A stretch of 40,444 nucleotides of DNA from Alphaproteobacteria bacterium (GTDB taxonomy: Bacteria; Pseudomonadota; Alphaproteobacteria; ATCC43930; CGMCC-115725), in NCBI GenBank assembly GCA_028871055.1, contig JAGWON010000012.1, positions 1-40,444 on the forward strand, read 5' to 3'. Below the pieces are notes generated by a model. That model did no database searches and had not been told where the DNA came from. It saw only the letters and a program-made list of their open reading frames with translations. A program made the position numbers and the translations under genes. Positions 7,766 through 14,827 of this stretch are shown here, piece by piece; the first letter of the stretch is position 1; every line of letters begins with the position of its first letter.

Positions 7766-9913
7766 ATGCTGACCAACGACACCCCTATTACGAAACCGGA
7801 CGACGACCGCTTCGGGATTGATCCGTTTTCGCATGCTCTCGCAAGAGCCGTCGCGGAGATGCCAGCGCCCGAGGGCGTCGTCATTGGAATCAACGGGCCG
7901 TGGGGGTGCGGCAAAAGCAGCGCGCTCAATTTGATCCTGTACCACCTCAATCAGGCGATTTCAGACGGTAAGATCAAGGTGGTTCAGTTTAGCCCATGGT
8001 GGTTATCCGGAACTGATGCAATAGCGGCGACGTTCCTCGATGATCTTTTGACCGCGATCGGACCGTCTCTCGGGGATGCAGCAAAAATGGCATTCCAAGG
8101 CATGGCGAAAAAATTGCTGCGGTTCCGTAAGGCCGCAGCGCTTGCTGCGAATCTCGCAGTGCCGGGAGTTGGGACGGCGATCGACGGCGCTGCGCAGGCA
8201 GTTGAAGGTTTGCTGCCGGGTGATCCAAGTCTCGAATCTCAACACCAGAAGGTATCGGCGCTCCTGAAGGATTCGGATTGCCGCTATCTTGTGATCATCG
8301 ACGACATTGATCGACTGGCACCGGACGAGGCCCTAGAAGTGTTCAAGCTCGTTAAGTCGGTGGGTCAGCTATCAAACCTGATCTATATCCTGGCATTCGA
8401 CCGGGAACTCGCCGAGCGTCTCATCACAGAGCGGTTTCCGTCTGAAGGACCGCACTACCTCGAAAAAATTCTCCAGGCAGCGTTCGAGGTCCCGGCGGTG
8501 TCTCCCGCTGATATACGCGAGGCGTTTTTGGCTGAAGTGAACCATGTCTCTGCCCCTCGAACGGGGGAGGACGTGGTTCGCTTCATGAACATCATGCTTG
8601 AAGTTGTGACCCCATTTCTGAAGTCGCCCCGTGATCTCAAGCGTCTTATCGGGATGGTGCAGGTCACTTGGCCGGCAGTTGCCAGCGAGGTCGATCGCGC
8701 CGATTTCCTTGCGATCGAGGCCTTGCGGTTGTTCACGCCGGACTTATATCGAGCCATCCGGGACAACTCAGAGCGTTTGACAGGCGGAGCGCCGCGGTTG
8801 ACGAGCCGCTCGGATCAGGCCGCCGAATATGACGTGCTGCTCCTGGGCAACATCCGAGATCACGATAAGCCCAGGATTAGGCGTGCCTTACAGCGGTTGT
8901 TTCCTCGTTTGGAGTCCGTCTGGGCAAACGTCCATTACAATTCTGAGACGCGTTGGCGGCGACAACGCCTCATCTGTAGCGCAGATCATTTCCCGACGTA
9001 CTTTCGACTTTCGGTGGATGAATCAATCCTATCGGCGCGATCGATATCCGAAATCGTCGAGAAAGCTGGTGATCAGGAATACGTGCAGAAAACTCTGCGC
9101 CATGCGTCGAAGGAAATACTGAAATCAGGCAAAACAAGAGCGTCCATGTATTTGGATGAACTTCTCGTGCATGCAAGCGATATAGCGGAAGCGGACATCC
9201 AGCCGTTGGTCTCTGCCTTGTTCGAAGTTGCGGATGAACTTGATGTGGAATCTGACCAAGGAAAAGGGTTCGATTTGGTCAACAATCGGCTGCGTCTGCA
9301 CTGGATTCTTAACTCACTGGTTCGGGAGAGGCTTCCGCAATCGGCACGGATACCGCTTTTCGAGGCCGCAATGGAAGGAGCACCGCTCCACTGGTTTTGT
9401 GATTTCGCCGAGCGGTGCAACCGCGATCACACCGACAAAAAGGAAGTTACTCCGGAAGACCAACGCTTTGTCGATGCGAAGACCGCAAACGCATTTGTCC
9501 GGGACGCACTGAAGCGCCTGAGGCGCGCTGCCGATGACGGCAGCTTGCTCAGCCAAAACAAGCCCCTGTCATTGCTTTGGGAGTGGGCCAGGCTATCGTC
9601 TGAGGGAGAGGAAGAAGTGCGTCCTCGCCTAGAAGAGCTTCTTAAAGACGACAAGCAATTGATGCTATTCGTTCGCGACGCTGTGCAAATGGTCTGGTCG
9701 CAAGGGATGGGCATGTTTGGCTTAGGCGACCTTGTCTCTAAGGGCACCCCGCAGGTTAAGAAAGAGGCGATCATCCCCCTGCTCGATGAGAAGGTCTTTT
9801 TGGCTCGGGTCCGAGACGTCGCACAACGAACGACCGATGCCGCGGATAAGGAGTTTTTGAATTCGTTCCAGAAGACCTGGGCGGAGCAAAAGGACTCGCC
9901 TCTCGCCAAGTGA
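7766..9913 (+). CDS. KAP family P-loop NTPase
   Basis: A 715-residue protein with an N-terminal NTPase domain of the KAP type. Walker A is GPWGCGKSS (44-52), Walker B is YLVIIDDIDRL (174-184), and a sensor-like IYILAFDRELAERL (206-219) is followed by the family motif YLEKILQAAFEVP (231-243). Residues about 122-150 (AAALAANLAVPGVGTAIDGA) are moderately hydrophobic, where many KAP proteins carry membrane segments. The C-terminal two thirds is helical and unrecognised. KAP NTPases are linked to phage exclusion (PifA of F plasmid) and other membrane-associated functions; a defence role here is inference. The ribosome binding site GAGGGA (7757-7762) lies in the duplicated target sequence. Codon use and lower GC mark transfer. 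It separates moaC from moeA and has no partner gene. Confidence 0.85.
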   Translation: MLTNDTPITKPDDDRFGIDPFSHALARAVAEMPAPEGVVIGINGPWGCGKSSALNLILYHLNQAISDGKIKVVQFSPWWLSGTDAIAATFLDDLLTAIGPSLGDAAKMAFQGMAKKLLRFRKAAALAANLAVPGVGTAIDGAAQAVEGLLPGDPSLESQHQKVSALLKDSDCRYLVIIDDIDRLAPDEALEVFKLVKSVGQLSNLIYILAFDRELAERLITERFPSEGPHYLEKILQAAFEVPAVSPADIREAFLAEVNHVSAPRTGEDVVRFMNIMLEVVTPFLKSPRDLKRLIGMVQVTWPAVASEVDRADFLAIEALRLFTPDLYRAIRDNSERLTGGAPRLTSRSDQAAEYDVLLLGNIRDHDKPRIRRALQRLFPRLESVWANVHYNSETRWRRQRLICSADHFPTYFRLSVDESILSARSISEIVEKAGDQEYVQKTLRHASKEILKSGKTRASMYLDELLVHASDIAEADIQPLVSALFEVADELDVESDQGKGFDLVNNRLRLHWILNSLVRERLPQSARIPLFEAAMEGAPLHWFCDFAERCNRDHTDKKEVTPEDQRFVDAKTANAFVRDALKRLRRAADDGSLLSQNKPLSLLWEWARLSSEGEEEVRPRLEELLKDDKQLMLFVRDAVQMVWSQGMGMFGLGDLVSKGTPQVKKEAIIPLLDEKVFLARVRDVAQRTTDAADKEFLNSFQKTWAEQKDSPLAK

Positions 9914-9949
9914 ACTTGGCTACGGCCCTTGCCACTCCTGCAACCAACA

Positions 9950-10000
9950 TTTTTGTGCAGCCAAGGGACTTTTTGTGCAGGTAACCTATATTGTGCAAAA
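9950..10000. repeat. Iterated TTGTGCA motifs at the right edge of the insertion
   Basis: TTTTTGTGCAG occurs at 9950-9960 and again at 9970-9980. A third TTGTGCA is at 9991-9997, three bases inside the right 11-bp direct repeat. Spacing is 20 and 18 bases. Short iterated sites at one end are what a recombinase or transposase binding region looks like, but the left end has no counterpart. A weak hairpin (CCCTTG 9926-9931 with CAAGGG 9962-9967, then ACTTTTTG) overlaps the region and might end KAP transcription. Confidence 0.5.
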
Positions 10001-10072
10001 CCCCTTGAGGGGGAGAGAGTTGCTTTGGGTTGGCGAGGCGGACCCGAGCCTTACCCAAAGCTGGGTGAGGGG
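10001..10072. repeat. Right half of the split family B palindrome
   Basis: CCCCTTGAGGG is followed by GGAGAGAGTTGCTTTGGG, TTGGCGA and then CCTTACCCAAAGCTGGGTGA. The order matches the right half of the intact element at 36486-36586. Its terminal GGGTGAGGGG is complementary to CCCCTCACCC at 7732-7741, on the far side of the KAP gene. Confidence 0.85.
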
Positions 10073-10108
10073 TAAGCACATGCAGCCAAATAAGAACGAG
10101 CATTCGGC

Positions 10109-11347
10109 ATGAGCGACGGCGGCGGCAAGCAGGGCATGATCTCGGTCGACGAGGCGACACGCCGGCTCCTGGCGCTGATCCGGCCGCTCGGCGCCGAGCA
10201 GGTGGCGGTGAGCGAGGCGGCGGGCCGCGTGCTCGCCGAGGACGTCGTCGCCCGGCGGACGCAGCCGCCCTTCCCGGCCTCGGCGATGGACGGCTATGCC
10301 GCACGCAGCGTCGATGTCAAATCCGTGCCGGCAACGCTCAAGATCGTCGGCAACGTGCCGGCCGGCCAGGCCTATGGCAAGGCGCTCGGGCCGGGCGAAG
10401 CTGTGCGCATCTTCACCGGCGCGCCGGTGCCGGACGGCGCCGACTGCATCGTGATCCAGGAAGACACGGAACGCAGGGACGACGATGTCATCGTCAAGGA
10501 GATACCCAAGCCCGGCCGCCACATCCGTTCGGCGGGGCTCGACTTCCGCGACGGCGACGCCATGCTCAAGACCGGAACGCGGCTGACGCCGCGCGACGTC
10601 GGCTTGGCGGCGGCGATGAACCGGCCGTGGCTGTTGGTTCATCGTCGGCCGCGCGTCGCGATATTGCCCACCGGCGACGAGGTCGTGCTGCCCGGCGATC
10701 CGATCGGCCCCAACCAGATCGTGAGTTCCAACGGCATCGCGCTCGCCGCCTTCGTCGCCGGCGAAGGCGGCGTGCCGGTGCAGCTGCCGATCGCGCCCGA
10801 CGACAGCGACGCGCTCCGCGCCATCGCAGACGGCGCAAGCGGCGCCGATTTGCTGCTCACCAGCGGCGGCGCTTCGGTCGGCGAGCACGATCTGGTGCGC
10901 AGCGCGCTCGGCGCCGACGGTTTGAGTCTCGATTTCTGGACGGTGGCGATGCGGCCGGGCAAGCCGCTGATGGTCGGCAAATACCGCGCGACACCGATGA
11001 TCGGCCTGCCCGGAAATCCGGTCTCGGCGCTGGTCTGCGCGCTGCTCTTCGTCAAGCCGGCGCTCGAGAAGCTGCAAGGCCGGGCCGCGGCCGGTGCGGC
11101 CAATCCCAAGGCGCGGCTGGCCAAGGATTTGCCGGCCAACGACCGGCGGCAAGATTATCTCCGCGCCAAGCTGACGCGCGGTGCCGACGGCGTGGCTGAG
11201 GCGACGCCGTTCGACAAGCAGGACTCGTCGATGATGTCGCTGCTGGCGCGAGCCGATTGCCTCGTCGTGCGGCCGCCGCACGCGCCGCCGGCCAAGAAGG
11301 GCGAGTGGGTCGAGATCGTGCCGCTGGGCGTGGACGCGGTGGTTTAA
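10109..11347 (+). CDS. moeA: Molybdopterin molybdenumtransferase
   Basis: A 412-residue MoeA that inserts molybdate into adenylylated molybdopterin, the last general step of molybdenum cofactor synthesis. Visible motifs are PFPASAMDGYA near residue 55, FTGAPVPDGAD, the MoCF-fold segment VAILPTGDEVV, TSGGASVGEHD, AMRPGKPLMVG and GLPGNPVSALV, then a C-terminal beta domain (domain IV). Length is normal. The start ATG at 10109 lacks a strong ribosome binding site but agrees with family N-termini (MISVDEATRRLLALI follows closely). It is now separated from moaC by the inserted KAP gene, so it may depend on a different promoter from its ancestral operon. The downstream gene is convergent. Confidence 0.95.
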   Translation: MSDGGGKQGMISVDEATRRLLALIRPLGAEQVAVSEAAGRVLAEDVVARRTQPPFPASAMDGYAARSVDVKSVPATLKIVGNVPAGQAYGKALGPGEAVRIFTGAPVPDGADCIVIQEDTERRDDDVIVKEIPKPGRHIRSAGLDFRDGDAMLKTGTRLTPRDVGLAAAMNRPWLLVHRRPRVAILPTGDEVVLPGDPIGPNQIVSSNGIALAAFVAGEGGVPVQLPIAPDDSDALRAIADGASGADLLLTSGGASVGEHDLVRSALGADGLSLDFWTVAMRPGKPLMVGKYRATPMIGLPGNPVSALVCALLFVKPALEKLQGRAAAGAANPKARLAKDLPANDRRQDYLRAKLTRGADGVAEATPFDKQDSSMMSLLARADCLVVRPPHAPPAKKGEWVEIVPLGVDAVV

Positions 11348-11473
11348 GCCGCGACGAATACCTCAGATCACGAACATCGGTGCAAAGCCGCCGCCCGGGG
11401 TTCTCAAGTTGCGCCCAGCGGGGATCTGCCGGACCCTATCCGGGCCGTTTGGCAGACCCCGCTTGCGCCGGTG

Positions 11474-11788
11474 TCAGTCGGCGACGATGAGTCGCTTCCG
11501 CGCCTCGAAATCGGGGATATCGATCTCGCCGCGCGCCAGGCGCTCCTTGAGGATGTCGAGCGGGCTCTGGGCCTGGTTTTTCTCCGTCGCGCTCCCGCCG
11601 TCGGATTTGCTCGTCGATGAGCCCTCCTTTTCTTTCGAACCTGAGCCCTCGGCTTTGCCGGACGGCGTCTGGCCTTCCTGCTCCTTATCCCAGCCGCCGT
11701 GCATGCCGCGACCACGCATGCCGCCGCCGCAGCATTCGTCCGTTGGCGATTGAGCGGCATGCCGTTGTGAACCGTCTCGCTGCATCAT
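11474..11788 (-). CDS. SHOCT-domain protein with Cys/Met/His-rich segment
   Basis: A protein of about 104 residues ending in a clear SHOCT (short C-terminal) domain, SPLDILKERLARGEIDIPDF followed by EARKRLI. The middle is a low-complexity hydrophilic linker rich in Ser, Gly, Lys and Glu. Near the N-terminus is ECCGGGMRGRGMHGG, whose paired Cys, Met and His could bind a soft metal; this is inference. SHOCT domains are common on otherwise unrelated proteins and are thought to mediate oligomerisation. The start is set to ATG 11788 because GGAGAG precedes it. Upstream in-frame starts at 11800 and 11911 are possible but less well supported. No signal peptide or membrane helix is seen. It is convergent with moeA. 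Confidence 0.6.
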   Translation of the reverse strand: MMQRDGSQRHAAQSPTDECCGGGMRGRGMHGGWDKEQEGQTPSGKAEGSGSKEKEGSSTSKSDGGSATEKNQAQSPLDILKERLARGEIDIPDFEARKRLIVAD

Positions 11789-12003
11789 CGCTCTCTCCAT
11801 TCCTTCTACGCTGTCCGCCCGCTCGGACACGGGCTCACGTTGGTTCGTTCCAGAGATCGCCGAAACGAGCGTGAATGAAAGATGGCTAGCGCCGCGCCGG
11901 GGACCCGGCATTGATCTGGCTCAAGGCCGCCAATTTCCGCGCCGATCCAGGGTCGGCGCGTCCGTTAAGGCAGCGCTAACCAAACCCAGCTGAAGCTTCC
12001 GGT

Positions 12004-12462
12004 ATGTTGGAAATCCATGCGCCCAGCCTGGGCATCCGGAATGCCCGGTTGCAGCGGCTGCTGGCCGATTGGGAGGCGCGCCGCCACGGCCGCGAATTCC
12101 CGGCGCGCGCGGATTTCACCCCACACGATTTCCGCTATCTGATCGGCAACCTGTCGCTGCTCGACGTGCTCTACGAGCCGCTGCGCTTCCGCTATCGCGT
12201 CCACGCCTCGAATCTCGCGCAGCGCATGGGCGCCGAGATGACGGGCAAGTGGATCGACGAGATTCCCAACCCGAGACATGCCGCGGCCGCGCGCTCGCAT
12301 TTCGCCGAGGTGATCGAGCGCCGCGCGCCGGTCGTCTATCGCCGCGACGATCAGTTCGTCACCGACAACCTGCCGCACGACTGCGAGGTCCTGGCTTTGC
12401 CGCTGGCGCGCGACGGCCGGACCATCGACATGCTGATGAGCGCCTTCGTCTGGGCCGAATAG
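12004..12462 (+). CDS. PAS_5-type PAS domain protein
   Basis: A 152-residue protein that is one PAS-fold domain of the PAS_5 type (PF07310), widespread in alphaproteobacteria. Characteristic stretches are LLADWEARRHGREFPARADF, then LIGNLSLLDVLYEPLRFRYR, then GAEMTGKWIDEIPN, with a C-terminal LALPLARDGRTIDMLMSAF. There is no output domain, so it may act by binding a ligand or partner; no function is established that I know of. The ATG at 12004 gives a normal family N-terminus. It is convergent with the next gene and unrelated in function to its neighbours as far as can be seen. Confidence 0.75.
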   Translation: MLEIHAPSLGIRNARLQRLLADWEARRHGREFPARADFTPHDFRYLIGNLSLLDVLYEPLRFRYRVHASNLAQRMGAEMTGKWIDEIPNPRHAAAARSHFAEVIERRAPVVYRRDDQFVTDNLPHDCEVLALPLARDGRTIDMLMSAFVWAE

Positions 12463-12466
12463 CGCG

Positions 12467-13006
12467 TCAGCGCTTGAGCAAGCGGAAGGAATTGCGGAAC
12501 TTCAGCGCGTCGGCGCTGGCCTCGTGCCGGCCGGAGCCGGCCGAGACGACCGTGTACAGCCGGTGACCCGCGACCACGATGAGCAAAAGCTGGTGAAAGT
12601 CGGCGCCTGCGGCGTCGTCGAGAATCGCTTCCGCACCGGGATGGCCGCCGATGGTCGTCGCGTGTTGCGCGCGCACCCGGCTCTGGCTGCCGTGGGCGTA
12701 GGCGCCGACCAGCCGGCCGTAAAACGTCATGTCGGGCGCGGCGGGCAGGCTGCCGGGCGGATACGACACCACCACGACTTGATAACTCTCGTTGGCGCCG
12801 ATCGTGAAACGCCACCTGCGCTGCACCGCGCCTGCCTTGCCCGACACGGCGCCGGTCGCGAGCTCGGGCCGGCCCGGAAACTGGACAGTAAAGCGGTCCG
12901 CCGTCGAGCGGACTTCCTGCCAGTGTCGCGGCGCGGCGGCGGTGCCGGTCCACGACGCCGGCAGCACGAGCAGCGCAACGAGCACGACCAACGCGATCCG
13001 GCGCAT
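12467..13006 (-). CDS. Secreted protein of unknown function
   Basis: A 179-residue protein with a strong signal peptide (MRRIALVVLVALLVLPASW, cleavage probably after TAAA). The mature domain starts WQEVRSTADRFTVQFPGRPE, a pattern seen in small periplasmic proteins that resemble lipid- or ligand-binding folds; I cannot name the family with confidence. Later segments (LLLIVVAGHRLYTVVSAG, then ALKFRNSFRLL) suggest an alternating beta and helix fold. The start is the ATG at 13006 because it opens the signal peptide; a GTG at 13024 is an alternative. It is divergent from lexA, about 200 bases away, and convergent with the PAS_5 gene. Confidence 0.65.
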   Translation of the reverse strand: MRRIALVVLVALLVLPASWTGTAAAPRHWQEVRSTADRFTVQFPGRPELATGAVSGKAGAVQRRWRFTIGANESYQVVVVSYPPGSLPAAPDMTFYGRLVGAYAHGSQSRVRAQHATTIGGHPGAEAILDDAAGADFHQLLLIVVAGHRLYTVVSAGSGRHEASADALKFRNSFRLLKR

Positions 13007-13087
13007 GCGATTCGCCCATTCCACTCTCGCGGCCGACCCTAACATGACGCCATTCGCGCCAACCGGTCGCGTCGGCTGCCCGGCACT

Positions 13088-13108
13088 TTATCCACCCCCT
13101 GTGGATAA
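13088..13108. promoter_or_regulatory. Inverted pair of DnaA boxes upstream of lexA
   Basis: TTATCCAC at 13088-13095 and GTGGATAA at 13101-13108 form a perfect inverted repeat around five bases. Read on the minus strand, 13100-13108 is TTATCCACA, an exact consensus DnaA box. The plus-strand copy, TTATCCACC, differs at the last base. The pair ends six bases before the lexA -35 element. DnaA binding is inference. Confidence 0.55.
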
Positions 13109-13114
13109 ACCCGC

Positions 13115-13144
13115 TTGACAGTACCGCTGGAACTAAACTAGAAC
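13115..13144 (+). promoter_or_regulatory. lexA promoter overlapped by an SOS box
   Basis: TTGACA at 13115-13120 is a perfect -35 element. TAGAAC at 13139-13144, 18 bases on, is a fair -10. The operator GAAC-N7-GAAC spans 13130-13144 and overlaps the -10; it is the reverse complement of GTTC-N7-GTTC, the alphaproteobacterial LexA site. LexA bound here would block polymerase, giving the usual autorepression. Confidence 0.8.
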
Positions 13145-13207
13145 GTCGATCGGTTGTCGTTTTGTTCCGAAACCGGCGTTCGCGCCGACTGACGCAGGGA
13201 CAAGCCC

Positions 13208-13903
13208 ATGCTGACGCGCAAGCAACACGAACTCCTGCTCTACATCAACCGGCGTCTTGCCGAGTCGGGCATCTCGCCCTCGTTCGAGGAAATGAAGGAC
13301 GCCCTCAGCCTCAAGTCGAAATCCGGCATCCACCGGCTGATCTCCGGCCTGGAGGAGCGCGGCTTCATCCGCCGCCTGCCCCACCGCGCGCGCGCGCTCG
13401 AAGTGGTCAAGCTGCCGGAGGAGACCGCGGCCAAGAGCCGGCCGACCAAGTTCTCACCCACCGTGATCAAGGGCGACTTCAAGACCGCGCTGCCCGGCAT
13501 GGCGGTCAACGACACCGGCCAGGCGCAGGAGCTGCCGCTTTACGGCCGCATCGCCGCCGGCACGCCCATCGAGGCGCTGCGCGACAACGCCAACACCATC
13601 AGCGTGCCGGCCGGCATGCTCGGCCTCGGCGAGCACTACGCGCTCGAGGTCGCCGGCGACAGCATGGTGGAAGCGGGCATCTGCGACGGCGACACGGTGC
13701 TGATCCAGCGCTGCGACACCGCCGAGAACGGCGCGATCGTCGTGGCGCTGGTCGACAGCAACGAGGTGACGCTGAAGCGCCTGCGCAAGCGCGGCGAATC
13801 GATCGCGCTCGAGCCCGCCAACAAGGCCTACGAGACGCGCATCTTCGGCCCCGACCGCGTCAAGGTGCAGGGCAAGCTGGTCGGGCTGTTGCGGCGGTAC
13901 TGA
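13208..13903 (+). CDS. lexA: SOS repressor LexA
   Basis: A 231-residue LexA, the transcriptional repressor of the DNA-damage response that self-cleaves when stimulated by RecA. The N-terminal winged-helix domain ([20 protein letters not shown] to about residue 68) includes the recognition region [16 protein letters not shown]. After a linker comes the S24 protease-like domain: the cleavage site Ala117-Gly118 in YGRIAAGTP, catalytic Ser152 in [10 protein letters not shown] and Lys190 in EVTLKRL. All catalytic residues are intact, and length is typical of alphaproteobacterial LexA. ATG 13208 has AGGGAC about seven bases upstream. An SOS box overlapping its own promoter predicts autorepression. 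moeA upstream and comEC downstream are its usual neighbours. Confidence 0.97.
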   Translation: MLTRKQHELLLYINRRLAESGISPSFEEMKDALSLKSKSGIHRLISGLEERGFIRRLPHRARALEVVKLPEETAAKSRPTKFSPTVIKGDFKTALPGMAVNDTGQAQELPLYGRIAAGTPIEALRDNANTISVPAGMLGLGEHYALEVAGDSMVEAGICDGDTVLIQRCDTAENGAIVVALVDSNEVTLKRLRKRGESIALEPANKAYETRIFGPDRVKVQGKLVGLLRRY

Positions 13904-13963
13904 CCGTCGCATCTTCGGCCCGCGCAACATGCGCGATCGCCGGCCGGTTCGGTCGCCCCACCT

Positions 13964-14413
13964 TTACTTGACGTCGCAGGTGACGTCGGAGGTGGTGCAG
14001 AATTGCTGACGATTCGGGCCGGCAGTAGCGCGACAGTTGGCGAGCGCCCGCTCCTTCGCCGCCTGTTGCGTCGACGCGATCGCCCAGCCGATACCCGGCG
14101 TACCAGCCGCCGGATCCATCGCAACCGAAACGCATTTCCGGTGGAAGCTCTGCACCACGGTGCAAAGCCGGCGCGCCGCGTCGGTTGAATCCTTGGCCGT
14201 GCGGCAGAGCTCAAGCGCACGCTGCCGCGCCGCCGCCTGGTTGGGTGAATTGACGTTGCGGCCATAGGCGAAGCCGTCCTTCGCCACGTCGCTCGGCACG
14301 CCGACGGCAAGCGCGCCGTCAGCCTTGGCCGGCGCCGGCGCCAGCGATAACGCAAAGAGCGAAAGCGCCGCAGCCGAGAGCACGGCGAGACTGCATTGGC
14401 TCGTTCTTGTCAT
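13964..14413 (-). CDS. Secreted DUF4189-like protein
   Basis: A 149-residue exported protein. The signal peptide runs from MTRTSQCSLAVLSAAALSLF to about KADG. The mature part contains two similar segments: AYGRNVNSPNQAAARQRALE, then CRT, and GWAIASTQQAAKERALANCR. Each has a helix ending in Cys, plus further Cys residues (RLCTVV, RKCVSV, QFCTTSDVTC), so disulfides are likely. This layout fits DUF4189 proteins, whose function is unknown to me. The start ATG 14413 has GGGGGC six bases upstream; the longer frame to 14467 is not supported. It is convergent with lexA. Confidence 0.7.
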   Translation of the reverse strand: MTRTSQCSLAVLSAAALSLFALSLAPAPAKADGALAVGVPSDVAKDGFAYGRNVNSPNQAAARQRALELCRTAKDSTDAARRLCTVVQSFHRKCVSVAMDPAAGTPGIGWAIASTQQAAKERALANCRATAGPNRQQFCTTSDVTCDVK

Positions 14414-14527
14414 GACGCCCCCGTTTGCGTCGTCTTCCCCACGACGACGTTCCCTAGCTAACAGCAATTTTAGCCGCCGGGTAAAGCAAAAGAACGCCGG
14501 AGCGCCAAGCCGCCGCAGCGTCGACGC

Positions 14528-14827
14528 TCAGCCGCCGACCCAGCCGCGCAGCCGCGACCAGTTATAAGTGATCCAGATGAGAATACCGGCAAGATTGATC
14601 ATGCCCGCATAGAGGCCGTGGCGCTCGCCCTTGGCATTCAACTGCCAGGCGATGATGCAGCCCATGACGCCGAAGCCCAATGGAATGAAGCTCGGCTCGA
14701 GGCCGATGACGTAGCTCAGCAGCGTGATCGCGCCGGTGACGTAGCCCCACATGATAAGGGTGCGGCGCTCGGAGTCCGCCTTGCGCTTGGCGCGCTCGTC
14801 ATCGGCCGGCGGTTTCGTATCGGCCAT
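14528..14827 (-). CDS. Small membrane protein of unknown function
   Basis: A 99-residue protein with a charged cytoplasmic-type N-terminus (MADTKPPADDERAKRKADSE) and about three hydrophobic segments (26-43, 47-62, 74-90). I do not recognise a family. The ATG 14827 is preceded by GAGGGGAGC, a strong ribosome binding site. Its first 29 bases overlap the 3' end of comEC, so it may be translationally coupled to, or simply follow, that gene. With comEC carrying a premature stop, polar effects on this gene are possible. Confidence 0.65.
   Translation of the reverse strand: MADTKPPADDERAKRKADSERRTLIMWGYVTGAITLLSYVIGLEPSFIPLGFGVMGCIIAWQLNAKGERHGLYAGMINLAGILIWITYNWSRLRGWVGG

Larger units (their letters stand above)
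7751..10011. mobile_element. Acquired segment with KAP NTPase, flanked by 11-bp direct repeats
   Basis: CCCCTTGAGGG occurs at 7751-7761 and at 10001-10011. Between them lies one gene whose base composition is visibly less GC-rich than its neighbours. Outside them are the two halves of one palindromic repeat. This is the pattern left by insertion with target duplication; the inserted unit is 2239 bases plus one copy of the 11-mer. No transposase, integrase or terminal inverted repeat was found. The right inner edge carries iterated TTGTGCA motifs. The unit starts only four bases before the ATG, so it resembles a one-gene cassette. Mechanism is unknown. Confidence 0.7.

Noticed and set aside
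7751-10011. The KAP unit as an integron cassette
   Set aside because: The gene-then-site layout is suggestive, but no attC-type RYYYAAC/GTTRRRY pair with the expected stem was found and there is no integron integrase in the window.
13849-13921. CGCATCTTCGGCCC repeated at the lexA 3' end and just after the stop
   Set aside because: A single short GC-rich direct repeat with no other structure; chance or a minor slippage event is enough.
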